In this document: one piece after another, positions 1-7,721 of the stretch
How positions within the stretch are numbered: position 1 is the stretch's first letter
Layout of the letters: every line of letters starts with the position of its first letter
NCBI GenBank assembly: GCA_947303905.1
Contig: CAMYZR010000004.1
Location: 1 to 19,949 of the forward strand
Length of the DNA: 19,949 nt
Reading direction: 5' to 3'
Source: an uncultured Atopobiaceae bacterium
Lineage (GTDB): Bacteria; Actinomycetota; Coriobacteriia; Coriobacteriales; Atopobiaceae
Translations under genes and position numbers: made by a program
The notes under the pieces: model-generated
What the model was told of the DNA's origin: nothing
The model's database searches: none
What the model saw: the letters and a program-made list of their open reading frames with translations, nothing else

Positions 1-1
1 C

Positions 2-2257
2 ACCTTCCTCTCGCCGTCCCTCATCCGTGCGGTGGGTAACGACTTTGGTCCCTATCTCAAGGTCATCGAGACGGGCTCCGAGCCGGCGAACGGCATTCAC
101 CTTGAGGGCGTGCAGCTCGTGAACAACTACGCCATGAGCGAGGGTGCCTTCACGGTGTGCCAGTTCGAGATCGACAAGGCATACGACGTGTGCCCGGTTG
201 GCAAGCCCGCAAGCCCGGCGCTGAAGGTTACCCTGCTTGGCGAGGACGGCAAGGAGGTGGCCCCGGGCGAGCAGGGAGAGATCTGCTTCCCCAACCCCTT
301 CATGCGCGGCTACATCAACCTGCCCGAGCAGACCGAGGAGGTCATGCACGACGGGCTCTATCACTCTGGCGACCTGGGCTACGCAGACGAGAACGGCAAC
401 ATCGTGCTCGTTGGTCGTGCCAACGACATGATCAAGATCAACGGCAACCGCATCGAGCCTGCCGAGATCGAGGCAGCCTTCAAGCAGGTGACCGGCAAGG
501 ATTGGTGCGCAGCCAAGGGATTCGAGAACCCCGACCAGTCCTATGTGTGCCTCTACTACACCGGCGAGCTCGAGGCGAGCGAGGAAGAGATCCGCGAGGG
601 CATGGAAGAGTTCGTGCCCTACTACATGATTCCCTCCTTCTTCATGCAGATCGAGACCGTGCCGCTGCTTGAGAACGGCAAGCTCGCCCGCAAGGAGCTG
701 CCCGACCCGCGCATGACCATCGAGCGCAAGGAGTACGTCGCTCCGCGTGACGAGCTCGAGGTCAACCTGTGCGAGGCGTTCGAGAAGGTCCTCAACGTGA
801 AGAACATCGGTATCACCGAGGACTTCTACGATCTCGGCGGCAGCTCGGTCAAGGCCATGCAGATCCTTGCCCTCATGGACATGGATTCGCTCTCGGCCAT
901 CGACATCTATCAGGGACGTACGGTCGAGGAGATCGCCAAGATCTACCGCGACAAGACCGAGGGCCTCGAGAACCTCACCGAGGAGGAGAAGGAGATGCGC
1001 GCCCGCAAGGTGCCGCACGAGGTGCCCGTCGCGCAGCGCATGGTCATCGACTCCCAGCTCAACGCCCCCACCAAGTCGATGTGGATCGTCCCGTTCCTCA
1101 TCTCGTTCGGTGCCGACGCTGACGTCGACGCTCTGGTCGAGGCTGCGGAGGCGACTTCGATCAACCATCCGATCTTCTCCACGGTCTTCGAGTTTGGCGA
1201 GGACTTCGACCTGCAGCAGCGCTACGACGAGTCCAAGCGCGTGCCCGTCGAGCTCGAGACCATGACTGACGCCGAGTTCGAGGAGCTGAGGAACCGCCCG
1301 ACGGCTGCCATGAGGCTCATCGGCCAGCCGATGGTCAAGATTCGCGTCATCAAGACCGACTCCAACACGTACGTGCTCATCGTCTTCCACCACATCGTGA
1401 TGGACGGCTCGAGCGTGCATCTGATCGCCGCCTCGCTCCTGCGCGCCTACATGGGCATGCCGCTGGAGCTCGACACCTACTACTCGTATCTCGAGGACGA
1501 GGAGCGCCTGCACAGCACCCACGCCTACGTCGACGCGTACAAGTACTATCACTCCACCTACGACGACGTGGACTGGTGCCGCGTCATCGTGCCCAACAGG
1601 GCCAGGCCGGGCAACCTCAACGCGGCCCTGCCGATTCCCACGGCGATGACGCCCGAGAAGCTCGCGACCATGGAGAAGAACTCCGGCATCACGGCCAACG
1701 GTTTCGTCAACGCGATGGCTTCCCTCGCCCTTGCCAAGATCAGCGGCAAGCCCGACGTGGTGACGGCCATCACCTTCCACAACCGCGTCGACGAGCGTAG
1801 GAAGCACGCGGGCGGCCTTCTCTTCCGCTTCCTGCCGCTGGGCGTCCACTTCGACCAGGTGACTACTCTGGCGGACTTCTATGCCGCAATCAAGGAGCAG
1901 ACCCAGAATGCCATCGCGCACAGCACCTACGACTGGCTGAGCGACACCGAGAAGACCTACATGAATGACATCTTCGCGGTGATCTACGAGACGGCGGACA
2001 TTAACGACACCTCCGGCCTCCAGATGATCGGTGCTCAGATGGAGACGGTGAACTCTGCGAACGAGGCGGCAATCAGGCGTAACTCGCTCCAGGTCTTCGA
2101 AACCCCAGACAGCATCAACGTGGTGCTCTACTACATGTCCACGATTTACTCCGAGAGGCGCGTCAACGAGTTTGCAAGCATCTTTGCGGGCTACGTCGAC
2201 TCGCTCTTGGACGTGGCCGACCCGTCTCAGGTACTGATTTCCGACCTGCTGGCGTAG
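2..2257 (+). CDS. Nonribosomal peptide synthetase, C-terminal part (A-PCP-C), 5' partial
   Basis: This reading frame is open from the first bases, so the true start lies before the window. The visible protein has a C-terminal adenylation half: an A5-like NNYAMSE at 122-142, an A7-like YHSGDLG near 360, an A8-like GRANDMIKINGNRIEPAEIE near 413-475, and an A10-like ENGKLARKEL near 670-700. A peptidyl carrier domain follows, with the phosphopantetheine site in DLGGSS (Ser codon 845-847). A condensation domain occupies about 1020-2240 and has the catalytic HHIVMDG at 1388-1408. The A domain would activate an amino or other carboxylic acid as an adenylate and load it on the carrier; the C domain would join it to an acceptor. 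The protein ends with the C domain and shows no thioesterase or reductase, so release is probably by condensation onto a free acceptor. The substrate cannot be predicted because the core A3-A4 region is missing. It is co-directional with the ABC genes downstream. Confidence 0.88.
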   Translation, partial: TFLSPSLIRAVGNDFGPYLKVIETGSEPANGIHLEGVQLVNNYAMSEGAFTVCQFEIDKAYDVCPVGKPASPALKVTLLGEDGKEVAPGEQGEICFPNPFMRGYINLPEQTEEVMHDGLYHSGDLGYADENGNIVLVGRANDMIKINGNRIEPAEIEAAFKQVTGKDWCAAKGFENPDQSYVCLYYTGELEASEEEIREGMEEFVPYYMIPSFFMQIETVPLLENGKLARKELPDPRMTIERKEYVAPRDELEVNLCEAFEKVLNVKNIGITEDFYDLGGSSVKAMQILALMDMDSLSAIDIYQGRTVEEIAKIYRDKTEGLENLTEEEKEMRARKVPHEVPVAQRMVIDSQLNAPTKSMWIVPFLISFGADADVDALVEAAEATSINHPIFSTVFEFGEDFDLQQRYDESKRVPVELETMTDAEFEELRNRPTAAMRLIGQPMVKIRVIKTDSNTYVLIVFHHIVMDGSSVHLIAASLLRAYMGMPLELDTYYSYLEDEERLHSTHAYVDAYKYYHSTYDDVDWCRVIVPNRARPGNLNAALPIPTAMTPEKLATMEKNSGITANGFVNAMASLALAKISGKPDVVTAITFHNRVDERRKHAGGLLFRFLPLGVHFDQVTTLADFYAAIKEQTQNAIAHSTYDWLSDTEKTYMNDIFAVIYETADINDTSGLQMIGAQMETVNSANEAAIRRNSLQVFETPDSINVVLYYMSTIYSERRVNEFASIFAGYVDSLLDVADPSQVLISDLLA

Positions 2258-2271
2258 TCCCATACATCCTT

Positions 2272-2305
2272 ACGCGTGCGCCTGACGAAAGCCGGGCGCA
2301 CGCGT
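2272..2305 (+). terminator. Hairpin between the NRPS gene and the GAF-ABC gene
   Basis: A perfect 11-bp inverted repeat pairs acgcgtgcgcc (2272-2282) with ggcgcacgcgt (2295-2305) around a 12-base loop. No T-run follows, so it is not a clear intrinsic terminator. It sits 14 bases after the NRPS stop and about 20 bases before the ribosome binding site of the next gene. It may act as a partial terminator, a Rho-linked pause or an mRNA-stability element inside an operon. Confidence 0.55.
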
Positions 2306-2342
2306 TGCGATGTTCGGGCGTTCGAGAAAGGACTACCCCATC

Positions 2343-3563
2343 ATGGATACCTCCGTCGTCAAAGCCTATCGTGCGCTGCATGAGGCGCAAAACGCCATCA
2401 GCCGCGCACAGACGCTCGACGAGGCACTTCAGGAAGGTCTCAAGATCATCATCGGCAACTGCGCTGCAGGGGCCGGTGTTATTTGGTATGCCGACAAGAC
2501 GGCAGGCGACCTTCTGCGCCCTAGCTTCTGGGTGTGCTCCACGGATCTCACCTCGCGCTCGCACGTGCCTGGCGAGGGTGCGGTGGGCCGCGTCTACCAG
2601 TCGCAGAAGGCTGAGCGCTACCTCACCTTCACCGAGGGAGACGATCCCTGGACGGTGAAGGACTTTGCGGGCATCGATGTGAACGCGATGCTCTGCGTTC
2701 CCTTCTCGTCTGGTGACCAGTTGCTGGGCTGCATTCAGTTCATCAACAAGCCCGACGGCAGCGCCTTCACCACCGAGGAAGCCGACGTCTGCGAGATGAT
2801 GGTGATCCTCGCGGGCATGGCGCTCGAGGACAACGAGAACATCCTGCCCGCGTGGGAGCCGGGACGCGTGGTCATTCGCGTGCGCGACGTCACCCGCGAG
2901 TTCCAGAACGGCGACACGGTCACCCAGGTGCTCAAGGGCGTCAACCTCGACGTCTATGAGGGCGAGTTCCTCGTGCTTCTTGGCGAGTCCGGCTGCGGCA
3001 AGTCGACGCTGCTCAACATCCTGGGCGGCATGGACCATCCCACCTCGGGCTCGTTCGAGGTTTTCGGCGAAGAGTACGCGAACGCGACGCAGTCCCAGCT
3101 AACCGACTACCGCCGCGACAACATTGGCTTCATCTTCCAGAGCTACAACCTCATGCCCAACCTCAACGCCAAGCAGAACCTCGAGCTCATCGCCACGCTG
3201 GTCGACAACCCGATGTCTGCTGACGAGGCGCTCGAGATCGTCAACCTGAGCGACCGCAAGACCAACTATCCCTCGCAGATGTCCGGTGGCCAGCAGCAGC
3301 GCGTCTCCATCGCACGCGCGCTCATGAAGCGACCCCGCATCATCATGGCCGACGAGCCCACGGCGGCACTCGACTACACCACCTCCATCGAGGTGCTTCA
3401 GGTGATGGAGCGCATCGTGGCCGAGGGCACCACCATGGTCATGGTCACGCACAACGAGGAGATCTGCCGCATGGCGGATCGCGTCGTGCGCATGCGCAAC
3501 GGCCGTATGGACGAGGTTACCGTCAACCGCCGCAAGGCCCACGCAACCGACCTCGTGTGGTAG
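2343..3563 (+). CDS. GAF domain fused to an ABC transporter ATPase (LolD/MacB type)
   Basis: This cytoplasmic ATPase (406 residues) should power the FtsX-type permease encoded directly after it. Residues about 8-170 form a GAF domain (VPGEGAVGRVYQSQKAERY, then AMLCVPF and LLGCIQFINKPDGSAFT), a small-molecule or redox sensing fold. Residues about 180-400 are an ABC nucleotide-binding domain with Walker A GESGCGKST (214-222), signature MSGGQQQRVSIARAL (from 313), Walker B MADEP (D337, E338) and the H-loop histidine H370. The spacing is that of the LolD/MacB/FtsE group. I chose the ATG at 2343 because AGAAAGGA (2325-2332) lies 10 bases upstream; an in-frame ATG at 2310 has no such site. The TAG stop is 12 bases before the permease ATG. 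The GAF fusion is unusual for this ATPase group and suggests ligand-gated export or signalling. The ATPase call is very sure and the GAF call is sure; the ligand is unknown. Confidence 0.92.
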   Translation: MDTSVVKAYRALHEAQNAISRAQTLDEALQEGLKIIIGNCAAGAGVIWYADKTAGDLLRPSFWVCSTDLTSRSHVPGEGAVGRVYQSQKAERYLTFTEGDDPWTVKDFAGIDVNAMLCVPFSSGDQLLGCIQFINKPDGSAFTTEEADVCEMMVILAGMALEDNENILPAWEPGRVVIRVRDVTREFQNGDTVTQVLKGVNLDVYEGEFLVLLGESGCGKSTLLNILGGMDHPTSGSFEVFGEEYANATQSQLTDYRRDNIGFIFQSYNLMPNLNAKQNLELIATLVDNPMSADEALEIVNLSDRKTNYPSQMSGGQQQRVSIARALMKRPRIIMADEPTAALDYTTSIEVLQVMERIVAEGTTMVMVTHNEEICRMADRVVRMRNGRMDEVTVNRRKAHATDLVW

Positions 3564-3575
3564 TGGGTGACGCGG

Positions 3576-6500
3576 ATGAAAGGCATCAAGCTAACCGAGC
3601 TGCTTGCAGAGATCAAGGCGAATCTTGTGGCATTCGTCTCCATCGCCATGTTCGTCTGCCTGGGCATCGGGCTGTTCCTCGGCATCCAGTGGGGTGGTGA
3701 GGCCATTGGCGGGATATCCGACAAGACATTCGAAGAGGGCCAGCTGCACGACATAGAGGTTCAGTTCCCCTATGGTCTCACCGAGGACGACCTCACCAAG
3801 CTGGCCGCCGTCGAAGGTGTGACCGACGTGGAGCCGGGCTACACCAGCTTTGCCAGCATGATCGACGGCCCCGCAAGCTACGTCATCAAGGTGCAGAGCC
3901 TGACCCAGCGCATCGACCTTCCCAAGCTGGTGGAGGGCAAGCTGCCCACCAAGGCGGACGAGGTTGCGATGCTGTCGTTCTGGGCGGAGGAGCACGAGTT
4001 TGAAGTGGGGGACACCATCACTCTCGTGTCTGACGCCGACGACGAGGACGATGCCGATGGCATGGAGCAGCTCACTGCGCGCGAATTCACCATCACGGGC
4101 CTCGTGGAGCACCCGGCCTACCTGAGCAAGGTCGTTGGCTCGCTGGGCTCTGCCTCCATTGGAGCCGGCAGGGTGGACTGCGTGGTCTTTGCGCCGGAGG
4201 CCTCCTTTGACGCGGAGAGCTACGACGACTGCTATTCCAACGCATACCTGCGCTGTGACGGCCTGCGCGAGTACAGCACCTTCAGCGACGACTACAAGAA
4301 TGGCCTGGCCACCGTTCTGGCGACCGTCGACGAGATGGGCGGAGAGCTTGGTGACGCCCGCTACAAGGACGTTCGCAGCAAGGCGGACGAGAAGGTCAGC
4401 GACGCCGAGCAGGAGATAGCCGACGCGGACGGCAAGCTGAAGGACGCCGAAGGGGAGATTGCCGACGGCGAGAAGGAGATCAAGGACGGCGAGCAGGCCC
4501 TTGCGGATGGCGCGGAGGAAATCGACGACGCCAAGGGTCAGATAGCCGACGGAGAGCAGCAGCTGGGCGATGCTCGGCAGGAGCTCGAGGATGGCGAGAG
4601 CAAATACTCCTCCGCCAAGTCGTCGGCAGAGAAGAAGCAGGCTGAGGCCAAGAAGAAGCTGGATGCCGGCAAGGCCAAGCTCGACGATGCTCAGGCGGAG
4701 TACGACGAGAGCAAGAGCGATTACGACGACGCGAAGAGCAACTACGACAGACTCAACAAGCTGTACAAGGATAACAAGGCCGATTACGACAAGTCCGTCG
4801 CTGACATCGCGGCGCTTCGCAAGCAGAAGAAGACGCTCGAAGAGAAGACGACGGCCTACGACAAGGCGCTTGCCGCGTATGTGGAGGCCGAGGCTGGCCT
4901 AAAGGCCGCGGAGGCAGAGGCGGAAATAAAGGCGTCCGAGCTCAAGGAAGCGAACGGCGCAAGTGCTGCGGCTGTTGAGGAGTACAAGCAGGCGGAAGAA
5001 GCGGTTACCGATGCGCAGACGGCCTATGATGCTGCTGCGCAGGCGGTTTCTGTCAACCCCGATGACGAAGAGGCGCAAGCTAAACTAGCTGCGGCCGAAG
5101 CGGCACTGAATGAGGCCAAGACACAAGAAGAAGAGGCCAAGAAGGCCAAGTCCTCAGCAGCGAGCAAGGTAACGTCCGCCGAGGCTGCTAAGAAATCCGC
5201 CGATGAGGCATTGGATACCGCCAAGAAGGAGAAGGACAACTCGTGGCCCGCAGTCAAGAAGGCTTACAGCGAGCTCAAGCCTGCCTACGACAAGACGAAG
5301 GACACCCACAACGAGCTGCTCGGACTTTTGTCGTCCCTCTCTGACGAGTACGACCTGGGCGTTGAGATATCCGACAGTGACAAGATCAAGGATCTCTCCT
5401 CGCTGACCGAGAGCAACCCCGAGGCGCCGAGCGTCGACGCGCACGGCGCAATCGTCAAGGCTGAAACGCTCCTCGAGGCCGTCGATTCGATCGAGTACGA
5501 GGAGGAGGGTAAGACCTACAGGTATGAGAATCTGCCTGAGGCCTTGGCTACCGCCAAGCAGGTTCTTGACAACGTAAAGGGCGTACTCGACAACGCCAAG
5601 AAGGAGCTCGACCAGGGCTGGGCCGACTACAACGCCGCGAAGGCAGAGTACGACCGACAGGTCGCCAACGGCAAGGCGCAGCTGGCAGAAGCCCGCAGCG
5701 AGCTTGACGACGGCTGGGCAGACTATCGCAAGGCCACAGACGATCTCGCCAGGGCCCGTGCCGAGCTCGCTGACGCCATCAAGACCTACGAGGAGAAGAA
5801 GCTCGAGCTCGAGGATGGCAAGAAGGAGCTCGAGGACGCCAAGAAGACGGTCATCGAGAAGCGTCAGCAGCTCGAGGACGCCAAGAAGGAGCTCGAGGAC
5901 GCCAAGAAGAAGCTCGACGAGATGGAGGAGTACGAGTGGATCGTGCTCGCTCGTCCCGAGAACGGCGGCGTGAACAGCCTCAACACCATCAAGGTCATGA
6001 TGGGCAACGTCCGCTGGGCCATGGCGCTGCTCTTCGTGCTCGTCGGCCTGTTCGTGTGCTACTCGGCGGTCGCCCGCCTGGTCAACGACGAGGTCGTGCA
6101 GATTGGCACAAAGAAGGCGTGCGGCTTCCGCGAGAACGAGATTGCCGCGGAGTACCTCTCCTTCTCGGGCATTGCGGTGCTGGCTGGCGTGGTGCTTTCG
6201 GTTCTCGTGGCGATCGTGGCTGTGCAGGGTATCATGAACCCGGCCTGCGCCGCATCGTTCACCCTGCCGAGCTTCCCGCCCTACTTCAACCTGCTCGACC
6301 TGCTGGCGGGAGGTGGCATCGAGCTGGCGCTCATCCTGCTCTCCACCTGGTTCGCCATCCATGGCCTGCTCAAGAAGAACGCTGTGGTGCTGCTCAACGG
6401 TGGCGAGATGAAGACCGCCAAGCAGCACTTCTACGAGAAGTGGGGCGCATGGAACAAGCTTGGCCTCTACACGCAGACCATCATCAACAACTGCGTCAAC

Positions 6501-7583
6501 GACACGCGTCGCGTGGCGGCAACGCTCGTTGGCGTCATTGGCTGCACGGCTATCATCGTGACGGCCGTGACGCTGTGGAGCAACGTGTCGCGTGGCTTCG
6601 AGCGTCACTACAACGAGATCTATGGCTTTGACACCATCGTCTACCTCGATGAGGACGTCGACGACGCTGCTACCAAGGTGAGCAAGGCGCTTGACGAGCA
6701 GGGGCTGCACGGCGAGCAGGCGCACCTCGAAGTCATGCAGGTGCGTCAGACCGATGGCTATCGCAATGTCGTGAACCTCTTCGTCCCGACCAACGACAAG
6801 TTCGAGAGCATGTATCAGGTGCTCGCGGTTGACGGCGAGGGCGATCCCGCCAAGGCCGACGGCGTCCTCATCTCTCAGGCATACGCCGACCATATGGGCG
6901 TTGGCGTCGGCGACGAGGTGAAGGTGACCGAGAACAACGGTAGGGCCCACACCCTCAAGGTTGCCGGCGTGTTCGAGTACTACCTGCTGCGTAACGAGTT
7001 CGTGCTGAGCGCGGATCAGTATCGCAAGGAGTTTGGTACCGAGCCTAAGGCGAACGTGCTGCTGGCAGGCGCGGGTGGCATGGACCTTGACCCGGTGCGC
7101 AAGAACATGCGTGGCGTCGAGGGCTACGACACCTTGGTCGACGACTACGATGACTGCTACTACGCCTTCCATGAGATCTCGTCGCTGCTCGAGACGGTAG
7201 TCGCCGTCTACCTGCTGCTTTCGGCCCTCATGGCTCTCGTGGTGCTGCTCAACCTCGACATCATGTTTGTGGACGAGAAGAAGCGCGAGCTCATCGTGCT
7301 CATGATCAACGGATTCTCGGTCAAGGACGCCAAGGCCTACATCTACCGCGACTCGCTGGCTCTGACGGTCATCGGCATCGCCCTGGGCGTGGTGCTCGGC
7401 GCCATGATGGGCAACGTCACGGTGGGGGCGCTCGAGCCGACCTTCGGAAGCTTCCTCAAGGGCTTCAACTGGCTGGCGGCGGCCGTGGGAATCGTGGGCG
7501 CCGGTGCCTTCTCGGTGGCCGTGCTGCTCTTCGCGCTGCGCAAGATCCCGCGCTTCGACCTCACGGACATCAACCGCTTCTAG
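3576..7583 (+). CDS. Giant FtsX/MacB-family ABC permease with a long extracytoplasmic coiled coil
   Basis: This membrane protein (1335 residues from ATG 3576; an in-frame GTG at 3567 is the alternative, and neither has a good ribosome binding site) is the partner of the ATPase just upstream. A first membrane helix (about 17-37) leads to an extracytoplasmic MacB-like region. A highly charged coiled coil follows at about 271-786, rich in EIADGE- and ELEDAKK-type heptads. Three helices come next (about 812-833, 858-883, 909-930) and form the first FtsX domain. The second half repeats the plan: helix about 980-1003, a periplasmic-core-like domain, then three helices (about 1206-1228, 1255-1278, 1297-1321). 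Eight membrane segments and two FtsX domains fit type VII ABC systems, which transmit mechanical force across the membrane rather than transporting through a channel. The coiled coil recalls YhgE/Pip-type proteins. Its substrate is unknown; the NRPS neighbour suggests a peptide-like product or envelope stress. Confidence 0.88.
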   Translation: MKGIKLTELLAEIKANLVAFVSIAMFVCLGIGLFLGIQWGGEAIGGISDKTFEEGQLHDIEVQFPYGLTEDDLTKLAAVEGVTDVEPGYTSFASMIDGPASYVIKVQSLTQRIDLPKLVEGKLPTKADEVAMLSFWAEEHEFEVGDTITLVSDADDEDDADGMEQLTAREFTITGLVEHPAYLSKVVGSLGSASIGAGRVDCVVFAPEASFDAESYDDCYSNAYLRCDGLREYSTFSDDYKNGLATVLATVDEMGGELGDARYKDVRSKADEKVSDAEQEIADADGKLKDAEGEIADGEKEIKDGEQALADGAEEIDDAKGQIADGEQQLGDARQELEDGESKYSSAKSSAEKKQAEAKKKLDAGKAKLDDAQAEYDESKSDYDDAKSNYDRLNKLYKDNKADYDKSVADIAALRKQKKTLEEKTTAYDKALAAYVEAEAGLKAAEAEAEIKASELKEANGASAAAVEEYKQAEEAVTDAQTAYDAAAQAVSVNPDDEEAQAKLAAAEAALNEAKTQEEEAKKAKSSAASKVTSAEAAKKSADEALDTAKKEKDNSWPAVKKAYSELKPAYDKTKDTHNELLGLLSSLSDEYDLGVEISDSDKIKDLSSLTESNPEAPSVDAHGAIVKAETLLEAVDSIEYEEEGKTYRYENLPEALATAKQVLDNVKGVLDNAKKELDQGWADYNAAKAEYDRQVANGKAQLAEARSELDDGWADYRKATDDLARARAELADAIKTYEEKKLELEDGKKELEDAKKTVIEKRQQLEDAKKELEDAKKKLDEMEEYEWIVLARPENGGVNSLNTIKVMMGNVRWAMALLFVLVGLFVCYSAVARLVNDEVVQIGTKKACGFRENEIAAEYLSFSGIAVLAGVVLSVLVAIVAVQGIMNPACAASFTLPSFPPYFNLLDLLAGGGIELALILLSTWFAIHGLLKKNAVVLLNGGEMKTAKQHFYEKWGAWNKLGLYTQTIINNCVNDTRRVAATLVGVIGCTAIIVTAVTLWSNVSRGFERHYNEIYGFDTIVYLDEDVDDAATKVSKALDEQGLHGEQAHLEVMQVRQTDGYRNVVNLFVPTNDKFESMYQVLAVDGEGDPAKADGVLISQAYADHMGVGVGDEVKVTENNGRAHTLKVAGVFEYYLLRNEFVLSADQYRKEFGTEPKANVLLAGAGGMDLDPVRKNMRGVEGYDTLVDDYDDCYYAFHEISSLLETVVAVYLLLSALMALVVLLNLDIMFVDEKKRELIVLMINGFSVKDAKAYIYRDSLALTVIGIALGVVLGAMMGNVTVGALEPTFGSFLKGFNWLAAAVGIVGAGAFSVAVLLFALRKIPRFDLTDINRF
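5805..5909 (+). repeat. 21-bp heptad-coding DNA repeats in the permease coiled coil
   Basis: Four near-identical 21-base units encode ELEDAKK-like heptads at 5805-5825, 5826-5846, 5868-5888 and 5889-5909. They form two tandem pairs separated by a diverged unit. The core shared by all four is CTCGAGGA followed by an AAGAAG end. They sit at the membrane-proximal end of the coiled coil and are the part most likely to change length by slippage or recombination. Confidence 0.8.
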
Positions 7584-7601
7584 GCTTCTACTGGGTATGA
7601 G

Positions 7602-7640
7602 GACGGGGACGAGTCCGGATGGGCTCGTCCCCGTCTTGCT
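7602..7640 (+). terminator. Intrinsic terminator after the ABC permease gene
   Basis: A perfect 12-bp stem pairs gacggggacgag (7602-7613) with ctcgtccccgtc (7624-7635) around a 10-base loop. It is followed by TTGCTATCT, a short and imperfect T-rich tail. It lies 18 bases after the permease stop and separates that unit from iorAB. Confidence 0.8.
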
Positions 7641-7682
7641 ATCTAAATCGCGCTTGGTAACACGCCTGTCGCATGGCGCGAC

Positions 7683-7688
7683 TATACT
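7683..7688 (+). promoter_or_regulatory. Candidate -10 element upstream of iorA
   Basis: TATACT lies 38 bases before the iorA ATG and after the preceding terminator, where a promoter is expected. No good -35 sits at the usual distance; the best TTG-containing hexamer, TTGGTA at 7654-7659, is 23 bases away. The call rests on position and the -10 match only. Confidence 0.35.
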
Positions 7689-7721
7689 GGTTCGAGTTTC
7701 GCTGTTGGAGAGGACTACCCT

